Source: an uncultured Lachnospiraceae bacterium (GTDB lineage: Bacteria; Bacillota; Clostridia; Lachnospirales; Lachnospiraceae). From it: a DNA stretch of 33,039 bases. Below the pieces are notes generated by a model, which was not told where the DNA came from, did not search any database, and was given only the letters and a program-made list of their open reading frames with translations. The position numbers and the translations under genes were made by a program. The DNA lies in NCBI GenBank assembly GCA_947565255.1, contig CANOFI010000001.1:1-33039 (forward strand), given 5' to 3'. Positions 24,358 through 33,039 of the stretch are shown here, piece by piece (the first letter of the stretch is position 1; the number at the start of each line of letters is the position of its first letter).

Positions 24358-25164
24358 CTACAATGTCTCATTCATACTTCCCGTGCGGTATCCACGCAAA
24401 TCAAGAGTTACATACGAAAATCCCAAATTTTTGCAGAATGCAAACGTATGTTCCCTCATTTTCCGCTCCATCAGCCGCTCCATCTCCTCCGGCAGCACTT
24501 CAATCCTCGCCATGTTCCCATGCACCCGTACCCGCACCTGATGAAATCCCTTGTCCAAAAGCATCTGCTCTGCTTTATCCACCATCTGCAGCTTTTCCGC
24601 CGTAATCGTTTCCCCATACACAAAACGGGAAGCCAGACAGGCGAAGGACGGCTTGCCCCATGTCGGCAATCCCAGCTCTTTGGAGAGCGTACGGATTTCC
24701 GCCTTGGTAAATCCCGCTTCCCGCAGCGGACTTTTCACACCCAGCTCCTGCACCGCCACAAGTCCCGGCCGGTAGTCGCCGCAGTCATCCATATTCGAGC
24801 CCTCTGCCACCTGCTGCATACCATGCTCCCGCGCAATCTGCCCTATTTCCTCAAAAAGCGCATGCTTACACAAATAACAGCGGTTGGGAGGATTCTGCCG
24901 AAATCCCTCCACATTCATCTCATCAAACGCAAACACCACCTGCCGGATGCCATTTTGTTCACAAAACTGCTCTGCTTCCCTCAATTCTCTTTTCGGGAAA
25001 GAGCACGCAGATGCCGTAACCGCCATTGTCCTGTCTCCCAGCGCTTCCTGCGCCGCTTTCATAAGAAACGCAGAATCTGCCCCGCCGGAAAATGCCACTG
25101 CCACGCTGCCAAGCTCTTCCAGATACTGCAACAGCTTTTTATATTTTTCCTCTATCCCGTTCAC
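24358..25164 (-). CDS. larE: LarE, sulfur transferase for the nickel-pincer cofactor
   Basis: 268 residues from the GTG at 25164, coupled to the previous gene by a GTGA overlap and preceded by AAGGAG. An earlier frame start lies inside the upstream gene. PP-loop FSGGADS (25-31) adenylates the substrate carboxylates. There are three candidate active cysteines: C96 and C99 in RCYLCK, and C176 in FACLASR. C176 aligns in number and context with the sacrificial Cys of L. plantarum LarE. The extra CxxC suggests the [4Fe-4S]-dependent LarE subtype, which can act catalytically. Confidence 0.92.
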   Translation of the reverse strand: MNGIEEKYKKLLQYLEELGSVAVAFSGGADSAFLMKAAQEALGDRTMAVTASACSFPKRELREAEQFCEQNGIRQVVFAFDEMNVEGFRQNPPNRCYLCKHALFEEIGQIAREHGMQQVAEGSNMDDCGDYRPGLVAVQELGVKSPLREAGFTKAEIRTLSKELGLPTWGKPSFACLASRFVYGETITAEKLQMVDKAEQMLLDKGFHQVRVRVHGNMARIEVLPEEMERLMERKMREHTFAFCKNLGFSYVTLDLRGYRTGSMNETL

Positions 25165-26312
25165 GAAAATAATCTCCTTGCCTTCTCCATCCGTTCCACC
25201 ACCGGAACATGAAACGGACACCGGCTCTCACAGCCGCCGCAGGAAATACACTGGCTGGCATTGGCAGAAAGCTGCCCATAATGCGCCCTTACGGTCGGCG
25301 GCACCTCATCCTGCATGGAGGCCAGATCATACAGCTTATTTACCATGGCAATGTCAATGCCGGACGGACACGGTGCACAGTGCCCGCAATACGTGCACTG
25401 TCCCGATGTATATGCATGCCGCGGTGCATTTGCAAGCACACTCGCATAATCCTTTTCCTCCTCTGTTGCCGTCTCATACGCACATGCCGCCTGTACGTGC
25501 CCGACGGTATCAAACCCTGCCATTACACTTGCAACTGCCGGACGGGTCAGGGCATAATGCAGGCACTGCACCGGTGTCAGTGCCACGCCAAAGGGGGATG
25601 TTTTCGCATCAAACAGCCTTCCTCCCGCATACCCCTTCATGACAGTCATGCCGACTCCGCTCTGTTCACAAAGACGGTAAAGCTCTTCCCTCACCGGGTC
25701 CATTCCTCCCAGCTTTTCAGAATACGTCTCGGCAAAATAATCATCAATATTTTCTGTCGGCGGCAGCAAATCAAATGCCGGGTTGACGCTGAACAGAAGC
25801 ATCTCAATCTCCCCGCCCAGCGCTGCCATTTTTGCCACCTGCGGATTGTGGGTGCTCATGCCGATATGACGGATTGTGCCGCTCTTTTTCAGTTCTCTTA
25901 CATAGTCCATAAATGGATTGTCCCTGTTCATCAGCCGTTCAAATTCTGCTGCCTCATCGACAAAATGAATCATTCCCAAATCCATGTAATCCGTCTGCAT
26001 GCGTGCGAGCAAATCTTCAAACGCCGGCTTCACATAACTCATATCTCTTGTCCGCACATACTGCCCGTTCTGCCATGTAGAACCGATATGCCCCTGAATA
26101 ATCCACTGTTCTCTGTGCCCTTTTATAGCTGCGCCAATATTCAAACGTACGTTTGGCTCTGACATCCAGCAGTCCAGAATATTGATGCCCTCCGCCTCAC
26201 AGGCAGCAATGACTTCTTTCACCTCTTCCTTATTATGCCGCTCCAGCCATTCGCCTCCCAGGCCGATTTCACTGACCTTTAATCCCGTATTTCCAAGATT
26301 TCTGTATCTCAT
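25161..26312 (-). CDS. Aldo/keto reductase with C-terminal ferredoxin-like domain
   Basis: 383 residues from the ATG at 26312, six bases after AGGAGG; an ATG two codons earlier touches that site. An AKR barrel with RNLGNTGLKVSEIGLG at the N-terminus is followed by two Cys clusters: CTYCGHCAPCP (about 315) and CISCGGCESRCP (about 360). Such fusions are common in clostridia; substrates are mostly unknown. A catalytic Tyr/His pattern of normal AKRs is not obvious. It is the second gene of the lar operon and translationally coupled to larE. Confidence 0.8.
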   Translation of the reverse strand: MRYRNLGNTGLKVSEIGLGGEWLERHNKEEVKEVIAACEAEGINILDCWMSEPNVRLNIGAAIKGHREQWIIQGHIGSTWQNGQYVRTRDMSYVKPAFEDLLARMQTDYMDLGMIHFVDEAAEFERLMNRDNPFMDYVRELKKSGTIRHIGMSTHNPQVAKMAALGGEIEMLLFSVNPAFDLLPPTENIDDYFAETYSEKLGGMDPVREELYRLCEQSGVGMTVMKGYAGGRLFDAKTSPFGVALTPVQCLHYALTRPAVASVMAGFDTVGHVQAACAYETATEEEKDYASVLANAPRHAYTSGQCTYCGHCAPCPSGIDIAMVNKLYDLASMQDEVPPTVRAHYGQLSANASQCISCGGCESRCPFHVPVVERMEKARRLFS

Positions 26313-26345
26313 GACCATCCTCCTGTTCTATCTTCCGTGGCACAA

Positions 26346-27476
26346 TTATTGTTCAAATGCTGCCGCTATTTTTTCCAGTTCCTCGCGGATGGAGATATGC
26401 TGCGGGCAGACCTGCTCGCATTTTCCGCACTTAATACATTCTGCCGCCCTTTTTCTGTTATGACGGCTTACCAGCCAGTTTTCCTGGTTCAACGCGGCTG
26501 CCTTGTCACTATATAAGGTATAATAGTTCATTGCAGTCATAGAACCGGAAATCCCGATATCATTCGGACAGACCTTGGCACAGTAATTACAGGTGGTGCA
26601 CGGAATCAGCGGAATGCTGTTCAGCTCTTCCTGCGCCTTTTGCAGTACGGTCTTCTGTTCCCCGGTCAGACCGTCAAATGTCTTCATATAAGATAAGTTA
26701 TCCTGCATCTGCTCCATATTGCTCATACCGGAAAGCACCGTAATCACACCCTCCAAATCTGCCGCAAACCGGATTGCCCAGGATGCCTCAGAAGCCTCCG
26801 GCTCCGCCTCCCTCAAAATTTTCCTGACAGATTCCGGCGGCGTTGCCAGCATGCCTCCCTTTACCGGCTCCATAATAATAACCGGCTTGCCATGCTTTCT
26901 TGCCACTTCATAACAACCCCCGGACTGTACGGCCGGATTGTCCCAGTCCGCATAATTAATCTGTAACTGTACAAACTCCGCCTCAGGATGCTTTGTCAGT
27001 ATCTCATCCAGTTCTTCCGGAGTAGAATGGAAAGAAAAACCGATATGCTTAATCAGGCCTTCCGCCTTCTTCTCCTGCACAAAGCTCCACATATCATACT
27101 CCTCAAAAAAACGCGTTCTTCCCTCGCCTAAATTATGTAACAGATAAAAATCAAAATACCCTGCGCCGGTCTGTTTTAAAGATGTCTCAAACTGCGCGAT
27201 GGCCTCTTCTCTTGTCTTACAGTTAATCCACGCCGCATTTTTTGTGGCAAGCTGGAAGCGTTCCCTTGGGTAGCGTTCTACAAGCGCCTGCCGGATGGCA
27301 TCCTCGCTGCCCGCATAGGCCCACGCCGTATCAAAATAAGTAAATCCAGCCTCCAGAAATGCATCTGTCATCTGTTTTACCTGCTCAATGTCAATGTCAT
27401 CCCCGTTCTTTGGCAGACGCATCAGCCCGAACCCTAATTTTTTAATTTCTTCTCCCAAATATGCCATACGAATCAC
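26346..27476 (-). CDS. Aldo/keto reductase with C-terminal ferredoxin-like domain
   Basis: 376 residues. The N-terminus IKKLGFGLMRLP and segment FTYFDTAWAYAGSEDAIRQAL are typical AKR (D and Y of the active site visible). The tail has CTTCNYCAKVCP and CIKCGKCEQVCP, two [4Fe-4S]-type clusters. The start is either a GTG at 27476 or an ATG at 27467, both after AAAGGA; the GTG has the better spacing. First gene of the operon, 33 bases before the second reductase. The two are paralogous but clearly diverged. Confidence 0.8.
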   Translation of the reverse strand: MIRMAYLGEEIKKLGFGLMRLPKNGDDIDIEQVKQMTDAFLEAGFTYFDTAWAYAGSEDAIRQALVERYPRERFQLATKNAAWINCKTREEAIAQFETSLKQTGAGYFDFYLLHNLGEGRTRFFEEYDMWSFVQEKKAEGLIKHIGFSFHSTPEELDEILTKHPEAEFVQLQINYADWDNPAVQSGGCYEVARKHGKPVIIMEPVKGGMLATPPESVRKILREAEPEASEASWAIRFAADLEGVITVLSGMSNMEQMQDNLSYMKTFDGLTGEQKTVLQKAQEELNSIPLIPCTTCNYCAKVCPNDIGISGSMTAMNYYTLYSDKAAALNQENWLVSRHNRKRAAECIKCGKCEQVCPQHISIREELEKIAAAFEQ

Positions 27477-27541
27477 CCATTCCTTTCATTATGCCATCAT
27501 CATACTGCCTGTAAGCATCCCTAGTTGTCCTATATCATTTT

Positions 27542-27570
27542 ATTATAATATGATAACATCTCTTTTGCAA
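27542..27570 (-). promoter_or_regulatory. Promoter of the reductase-larE-cbiMQO-larBC operon
   Basis: Minus-strand TTGCAA (27565-27570), 17 bp, TATAAT (27542-27547), about 60 bases before the start. The remaining gap 27571-27767 holds a 12-bp palindrome ACTATATATAGT (27659-27670). I see no recognisable NiCo riboswitch. A 69-codon frame there has no ribosome site. Confidence 0.65.
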
Positions 27571-27767
27571 TATTCCACCAAAATTTTCACACAACTCCCA
27601 CATTTTATTAAATTCAGACCCACAAACAAAACAAAGCTGCCTAGAAACACCTTCACCCACTATATATAGTAGTACTATCCCAAATATTGTATCTACCGTA
27701 GTGTTTGAACAATGATTCCCGACAGCCCCGCTGATTTCCGCCATATCTATTTTCGTGCCTGCTATTC

Positions 27768-29612
27768 CTACCCTGTTTTCTCCTTATAATTTTCGGCCTG
27801 CATATTGAACATCTCCGCATACTTGCCTTCAAGCGCCATCAGCTCCTCATGGCTTCCTTCTTCAATTATCTGTCCGTCCTCCAGCATAATAATGCGGTCC
27901 GCAAGCTTTGTCGTAGATAACCTATGTGAAATAAAAAGCACAGTCTTATCCTCCGCTGCCGCAAGCATACTCTGATTCACATTGTACTCGCTGACCGGGT
28001 CAAGCGCAGAGGAAGGCTCATCCAGAATCACAATCTTGCAGTCTCTTGGAAATACCCTTGCAATGGCAACCTTCTGTCCTTCTCCCCCGGACAGCTGCAC
28101 CCCTTTTTTATCAAATTCACGGGAAAGCATTGTTTTGGTTCCGAGCGAAAGGGTATCCAGCTTTTCCTTAAATCCGCTTTTTTCAAGTGCACTTCGAATC
28201 ACCGGTTCGTCGGCATCCTCCACACAGTCCATCATGACGTTCTGGCCAATGGTTGCGGCAAGCAGACGATAATCCTGAAATACCACGCCAAAATACTTCC
28301 TGAACTCTTCCAGCTTATATTCCCGGATGTCCGTGTCGCCCAGACAAACTAAACCGCAGCTCACATCATACAGTCTCATAATTAATTTAATCAGTGTCGT
28401 CTTTCCTGCTCCGTTATAGCCCACAAGCGCTACCTTTTCACCCGGCTGAATCGTAAGGCTGATATCCTTTATGACCGGCTCTTTTGTACCTTCATAAGCA
28501 AAGGATACATGCTTCAGCGAAATCGCCTCAGAGGTTTCCGGCACGGACAAAGCTCCTTCTTTATCCTTCATTTTCGGCTCATACTCTATAAAATGCCGGA
28601 ATTTTTCAATATAAAGGCTGTCTTTTTTCAGCTTCGAGAAAAAGTAAACCATTTCCATCCAGTTGTTAAAAAACATATCCGTACCGACAAACAACGCAAA
28701 AAAACTTCCATATGTATACAGATGGCTCACCAGTGTTCTATACAAAAGATACCCCATGTAAACCCCGTAAAGCAGGCCGCCGTACAAACCAGCATCAAGC
28801 AGTGTGACATAAAGGGTCGTCTTCCATCCATAGAAGCGCACTTCCTTCACAAGCTTTTCATTTGATTCGCTGAAATTGTCTACCAGCACGCCCTTTACCG
28901 GAGACAGGCGTATCTCCTTTGCGTAATCAGGCTGGTACATAATTCTGCTGGTATAATCCCGCCTCCGCTGCAGAGGCTTCTGCCGAACGGACAGCTCATA
29001 ATCCAGCTTATTCATCTTCTGCCGGACAATGGCCTCCAAAATGAGTCCGACAGCAACAATCACAATCCCCACCGCATTGATGCTGGCAACAATCGTCATC
29101 GCACCGCCGACCACCGTCACACATTTGAGAAAATTTGTAAAGACGGTTAATGATTCAATGGCCTTTTCATCCGCCTGGGACATTGCCCATACAAAATCAT
29201 TGTAAAATTCGGGATTGTCATAGCATGCAAGCTCCATGTCCCTTGCTTTCTGAAAAAGCTCCTCATGCATTTTTCCATACAAATATTCCTTTTTTCTTGG
29301 AAAATAACTGCCCTGATACAAACCGCTCTGCAGGGCAAGTATAAGATTTAATGCCACTACGAACAGAAGAAACGGCAGCATATCGATAAATGACCGGTCT
29401 TTCTGCAGACCGTCCAGGACATATTTTGCCACATATACAGTATCGAGAACACCGACTGTTCCGCCAAGCAGCGCCGAAAAAATAGACCAGATAAGAAGCC
29501 CCGGCGTGTATTTTGCAATGTAGCCAAACATGAGAAAATTGTTGGAAAATACACGTCTGATGCTTTGTTTTTCCTCTTTTTTCTTCTGTTTTTCCTTGTT
29601 TTGTGCCATCAT
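27768..29612 (-). CDS. ABC exporter half-transporter (permease-ATPase), partner 2
   Basis: 614 residues. The N-terminal membrane domain of about 330 residues has around six helices. The ATPase has Walker A GYNGAGKTT, signature LSGGEGQ and Walker B IVILDEPSSALDP, with SHRLST. The start ATGA overlaps the stop of the partner gene by four bases, so the two probably form a heterodimer. The substrate is unknown; peptides or lipids are typical for this type. Confidence 0.88.
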   Translation of the reverse strand: MMAQNKEKQKKKEEKQSIRRVFSNNFLMFGYIAKYTPGLLIWSIFSALLGGTVGVLDTVYVAKYVLDGLQKDRSFIDMLPFLLFVVALNLILALQSGLYQGSYFPRKKEYLYGKMHEELFQKARDMELACYDNPEFYNDFVWAMSQADEKAIESLTVFTNFLKCVTVVGGAMTIVASINAVGIVIVAVGLILEAIVRQKMNKLDYELSVRQKPLQRRRDYTSRIMYQPDYAKEIRLSPVKGVLVDNFSESNEKLVKEVRFYGWKTTLYVTLLDAGLYGGLLYGVYMGYLLYRTLVSHLYTYGSFFALFVGTDMFFNNWMEMVYFFSKLKKDSLYIEKFRHFIEYEPKMKDKEGALSVPETSEAISLKHVSFAYEGTKEPVIKDISLTIQPGEKVALVGYNGAGKTTLIKLIMRLYDVSCGLVCLGDTDIREYKLEEFRKYFGVVFQDYRLLAATIGQNVMMDCVEDADEPVIRSALEKSGFKEKLDTLSLGTKTMLSREFDKKGVQLSGGEGQKVAIARVFPRDCKIVILDEPSSALDPVSEYNVNQSMLAAAEDKTVLFISHRLSTTKLADRIIMLEDGQIIEEGSHEELMALEGKYAEMFNMQAENYKEKTG

Positions 29613-31444
29613 GAAACCTCACCTTCGACATAATTTTCTGCCTGAAAACGAAACATTTCTGCATATTTTCCATTCTTTTCCATCAATTCCCTGTGGGAAC
29701 CGCTCTCAATGATTCTTCCATGCTCCAGCATATATATTTTATCCGCCAGAACGGCCGAGGAAAGACGGTGGGAAATAAATACAACCGCCTTGTTCTCACA
29801 AACCTTCAGCAGGCTTTCATGCATCTTGTATTCTGCAATCGGGTCAAGTGCCGAGCTTGGTTCGTCCAGAATGGCAATCCCGCAGTCTTTGGCAAATACG
29901 CGCGCAATGGCAATTTTCTGGCATTCCCCTCCGGACAGCACCGCCCCGTCCGGGTCAAACTCTCTTGTCAGCATTGTCTCTATTCCATTTGGGAGCGTCA
30001 TGACCTTATCATACACACCGCTGTTTTTCAGCGCATCAATAACCATCTCACGGTCTTTTTCTTCCATGCGGCGCATCAGCACATTTTCTGCAACTGTCAG
30101 TCCAAAAATACGGTAATCCTGAAACACCGTTCCGAAAAGTCCCCGGTATTCCCCGACCGCATAGTCTCGAACATCTGTTTGGTTCAATGTCAGCCGCCCC
30201 TCAGTCGGGTCATACAGCCGCATAAGCAGCTTCACCAGCGTTGTCTTTCCCGCTCCGTTTTCTCCTACCAGCACAATTTTTTCATTTTTGGAAATGGAAA
30301 GATTAATATCTTTTAACACCTCCTGGTCCTGTCCAAAATAAGAAAAGGAAACATGCTCCATTTCCAGCAGCAGATTTTCCCGGTCCACTGCCTTTCCGGA
30401 CTGGCTCTCTGAAATCGCGGGCTTATAGTTGAAAAACTCGCGGATATTTTGTATGTATAAATGGTTGTCCTGAATTCTCCCCAAGAGATATGCATCCTTC
30501 ACCAGACAATCTGCAATCTGCATAATCGCATTTACCAGAACGATATAGTCGCTAATCTGTAAATTCTTAAAATACAGAAGCCGTATCGAGGCATAGAAAA
30601 TAGAACCTGCTGTCACAAACACCTGGCTCAGTCCCTCTGAAAAACACGAAAGCAGTCCCGCCCTGAATCCATATTTTTTCGTATTCTGCATAACCGTGCG
30701 GACTGCATCCTTAAACTCCGTTATCAGCAGCACAAATCCATTGGAAAGCCGGAGCTCCTTTGCATAATCCTGCTGATACATACTGCGCTTTACATAGTCT
30801 TTTTTGCGGTCGGCAAAAATATTTTCCTGGTAAAGCTCGTAGTTTACTTTGTTGATTCGTTTTCCTATTATGTATGTAGAAACCATGGGAAATACAGCGA
30901 ACAGCACTGCAAACGGGTCAATCTGCACCGTTTTGTAAACCAGAACCGCAAGCGCCGCCAGACTGGTCAGAAATCTGCCCATAACCCACAGCACCGTATG
31001 CGCTCTGCCCTTAATCTGCGTAACCGCCTTCATGTATTTGTTATAGAACTCGGGATTTTCAAAACATGCAAGCTCTACATCCGCCGCCTTTTCAAACATG
31101 CAGATATGCAGTTTTTCATACAGCCTGTGGTTTCCCACGGATTCCGTAACATTTCTAAAATAGGACGTATAAAAAACGACGAGAAAATTAAACAGAACTG
31201 TAAAAATCAAAAATGGAATTACATCTGCAAACGATGCCTTCTCTTCTACAAATTTTATAATAATCTCCCAAAAAAAGATTCCAAAAAAAAGATTTCTCGC
31301 ATAGGAGCATATATTTCCGGCAAACTGCCCGATCACCCTGCTGGGACTTGCCTGAAACGCCAGTCCCAGCAGAAAGAAATTGCTTGCAAATGCTTTGCCT
31401 AAACCCACCTTATCTTTCTTCTTTTGCTTCTCCTTTGCTTCCAT
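29609..31444 (-). CDS. ABC exporter half-transporter (permease-ATPase), partner 1
   Basis: 611 residues. Membrane domain followed by an ATPase with Walker A GENGAGKTT, signature LSGGECQ, Walker B IAILDEPSSALDP and SHRLSS. AAAGGAG lies six bases upstream of the ATG. Both members keep Glu after Walker B, so both ATP sites look competent. It is 137 bases downstream of the lipoprotein gene in the same direction. Confidence 0.88.
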   Translation of the reverse strand: MEAKEKQKKKDKVGLGKAFASNFFLLGLAFQASPSRVIGQFAGNICSYARNLFFGIFFWEIIIKFVEEKASFADVIPFLIFTVLFNFLVVFYTSYFRNVTESVGNHRLYEKLHICMFEKAADVELACFENPEFYNKYMKAVTQIKGRAHTVLWVMGRFLTSLAALAVLVYKTVQIDPFAVLFAVFPMVSTYIIGKRINKVNYELYQENIFADRKKDYVKRSMYQQDYAKELRLSNGFVLLITEFKDAVRTVMQNTKKYGFRAGLLSCFSEGLSQVFVTAGSIFYASIRLLYFKNLQISDYIVLVNAIMQIADCLVKDAYLLGRIQDNHLYIQNIREFFNYKPAISESQSGKAVDRENLLLEMEHVSFSYFGQDQEVLKDINLSISKNEKIVLVGENGAGKTTLVKLLMRLYDPTEGRLTLNQTDVRDYAVGEYRGLFGTVFQDYRIFGLTVAENVLMRRMEEKDREMVIDALKNSGVYDKVMTLPNGIETMLTREFDPDGAVLSGGECQKIAIARVFAKDCGIAILDEPSSALDPIAEYKMHESLLKVCENKAVVFISHRLSSAVLADKIYMLEHGRIIESGSHRELMEKNGKYAEMFRFQAENYVEGEVS

Positions 31445-31581
31445 ATTAAACTCCTTTATGTCCCTATATTCCAGGTCACATTTGAAAATTCACTGCTGCC
31501 GTCTGTATGCCGGAAATGTAATTGGTTTCAGCCCTCCTGTTCTGGTCTGCAAATTCGAACCGGATTACAAAAATCTGTATG

Positions 31582-32769
31582 TTACTGTGCTGCAGCAGGC
31601 TCAATTCGGACATACGATGCGGCATTAACATAAGACTCTGTTATATCATCATAGGATATTTCTCCCGTACCAATTCCCATTCCACAGACATTTCCGTCGC
31701 CGTCTTTCATTTCAACAGGACTGCCGCCCTCCGCAACCTGTGCCTGCTCCAGTATCAGCTTTCCAAAATTTTCGAATTGCTCATGATTTTGTACCATAAC
31801 TGCAACCTGAGGCTTCCCTTCCGCAGAACCCAGGATTTCCACCCTGCTGTCCTTTATTGTAAGATTGCCTCTGTATACAACAATCCCCATCGTTGAATAG
31901 GACTGTGACGAACCAGGCTTCACATCCATCTTTACCTGATTCTCAATTGTCAGACTGCCCAATGCACTGATTCCCCATCCAATAGAAAATTTGTCACCCT
32001 CATGTACGGAATAGTAATCGGAACCAGACACATGCAGCGTCCCATTCCCTGTAATTGTAAGGATTCCATTACTCGAAATACCGTCCAGCCCGGAATTCCC
32101 GGCCACTGTATTTTCAGAGCCATCCGCAAGCTGAATCGTAAGCGCTGCATATTCCTCCACCACAATGCCTCCAACATTACAGTTATCCAGCAGCAGAACC
32201 GTCTCCCCGTCCTGCTTTTTTAAACTGACTCCAGACAAAAATTCCTCTTTGGGTTCCTCTCCGGCGTATATGGTTTCGCTGAACTTTCCTTCGGTATCAT
32301 AAATGGTAACATACGAAGCCTTCGCTGTATTCTCTCCATCTATCTCAAAATCAAGTCTCCGCTCATAGCTGTACATTTCTCCGGCTGTATTGAGCGCAGC
32401 ATAAATTGTAATATCACCTTTTTCCGGCAGAACCGCCTTATCTATGGACTGCACGGTATCCGGAATTTTCACGCTTTTTATTTTCTTATTCTTTTCAAAT
32501 GCTGAATCCGCAATCCGCACCACGGGAAGATTATTATACTCCTCCGGAATGACAACCTCTTCCTCGCTGCCATTGTATTTTGTCAGAACAACTCCCCGCT
32601 CTTCTTCTGTAAATTCAAATTCCTCAGCCTGCTCATTTACTTTTTTATTGGATTCCTTTAAGCGTTTTGCAGTTTCGGCATCCGAATCGCTATTCCCGCA
32701 GGCACACAGTACACACACAGCCGCCGTGAAAACACCTGTCCGTACCAGCTTTTTCACTGTTTTTTTCAT
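31582..32769 (-). CDS. Surface lipoprotein with LRR_5-like and beta-helix domains
   Basis: 395 residues from the ATG at 32769, chosen because it gives a MKK signal peptide; an ATG four codons earlier touches the ribosome site. The lipobox LCAC places lipid-modified Cys at residue 24. A Glu/Lys-rich spacer is followed by a BspA-type repeat (EVVIPEEYNNLPVVRIADSA). A right-handed beta-helix follows, with repeated LTI.G.G.L..SG strings like the Cthe_2159 carbohydrate-binding family. It may bind cell-surface polysaccharide. Confidence 0.75.
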   Translation of the reverse strand: MKKTVKKLVRTGVFTAAVCVLCACGNSDSDAETAKRLKESNKKVNEQAEEFEFTEEERGVVLTKYNGSEEEVVIPEEYNNLPVVRIADSAFEKNKKIKSVKIPDTVQSIDKAVLPEKGDITIYAALNTAGEMYSYERRLDFEIDGENTAKASYVTIYDTEGKFSETIYAGEEPKEEFLSGVSLKKQDGETVLLLDNCNVGGIVVEEYAALTIQLADGSENTVAGNSGLDGISSNGILTITGNGTLHVSGSDYYSVHEGDKFSIGWGISALGSLTIENQVKMDVKPGSSQSYSTMGIVVYRGNLTIKDSRVEILGSAEGKPQVAVMVQNHEQFENFGKLILEQAQVAEGGSPVEMKDGDGNVCGMGIGTGEISYDDITESYVNAASYVRIEPAAAQ

Positions 32770-32930
32770 ATCAATATCCATTCCTTTCGCTATGCCCAGA
32801 CAAAAACACGGAAAAAATGAGTCTCCTGAGCTTATTTTTCATTTTTTTAAATGCACATATATCTCAAACTTTTTACTTTTTCACCTCCGTATACGTTGTA
32901 TTTATGTATTGCCAAAACACGCTGCCAAAT

Positions 32931-33039
32931 TCAGCAGGACACCGCATTATAAGCATAACCGTCGAAATTAAGAAAATTATAACACGCCAGCCTGTTATTC
33001 TCATCTTTTAAAAACCGCACCATAAACTCATAATCCGCC
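32931..33039 (-). CDS. 3' end of a gene cut by the right edge, unrecognised
   Basis: From the right edge the minus strand reads 35 codons without interruption and ends at TGA (32933-32931). The piece begins ADYEFMVRFLKDENNR and ends GYAYNAVSC. The composition looks genuinely coding, but it is too short to assign. The 161 bases between it and the lipoprotein gene hold a GGAGGTG string but no start codon after it. Confidence 0.6.
   Translation of the reverse strand, partial: ADYEFMVRFLKDENNRLACYNFLNFDGYAYNAVSC

Noticed and set aside
27535..27744. 69-codon minus-strand ORF between the ABC exporter and the reductase operon
   Set aside because: There is no Shine-Dalgarno site, its 3' part overlaps a strong promoter (27542-27570), and the composition matches no family. 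I treat it as intergenic, with some doubt.
31524..31570. tRNA-like T-arm (GGTTCGAAT on the minus strand)
   Set aside because: No acceptor or anticodon stems can be folded around it, so it is not a tRNA.

Overview
The window looks like a chromosomal piece of a gut Clostridia genome, most likely Lachnospiraceae (Bacillota). Evidence: GGAGG-type ribosome sites throughout, moderate GC, TTGxxx-17-TATAAT promoters, and typical content (LarBCE with an ECF nickel transporter, ferredoxin-fused aldo/keto reductases, paired ABC exporters, a BspA-type lipoprotein). No rRNA, tRNA, transposase, integrase or recognisable CRISPR array was seen.

Left third (1-13 kb): a type III-D CRISPR-Cas effector module. 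On the minus strand one promoter (12928-12956) drives cas6, an HD-less cas10 with an AGDD motif, a single-RAMP Cas7, csx10, a double-RAMP Cas7, a Csx19-like small protein and a TIGR03986 RAMP. A WYL-domain regulator with an apparent ribbon-helix-helix N-terminus converges on this operon. Divergent from the regulator is a compact transcription unit (promoter 3034-3062, terminator 2478-2519) of six consecutive tiny ORFs. They encode 20-32 residue hydrophobic peptides in three paralogous sequence types, each with its own near-consensus Shine-Dalgarno site. They recall staphylococcal phenol-soluble modulins in size and composition but are not recognised. Just downstream lies a TM1812-family CARF-HEPN nuclease gene with an extra C-terminal domain. 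The regulator / peptide cassette / CARF-HEPN / III-D cluster is the most novel feature of the window. Adaptation genes (cas1, cas2) and the array are absent here.

Middle (13-19.4 kb): a TetR regulator convergent with a four-gene minus-strand set: alpha/beta hydrolase, stand-alone condensation-domain protein, acyl carrier protein, and an AMP-forming acyl ligase. Together they look like a small N-acyl amide or lipid-conjugate pathway. A coiled-coil FlxA-like protein follows under its own promoter.

Right (19.5-27.6 kb): one tightly packed eight-gene minus-strand operon, with the promoter at 27542-27570. It carries two aldo/keto reductases with ferredoxin-like tails, larE, the nickel/cobalt ECF transporter cbiM(PDGLE)-cbiQ-cbiO, larB and larC. 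This is the complete route to the nickel-pincer nucleotide cofactor plus nickel uptake, but without a LarA-type enzyme. The far right (27.7-33 kb) has a heterodimeric ABC exporter pair, a surface lipoprotein, and the 3' end of another gene cut by the window edge.
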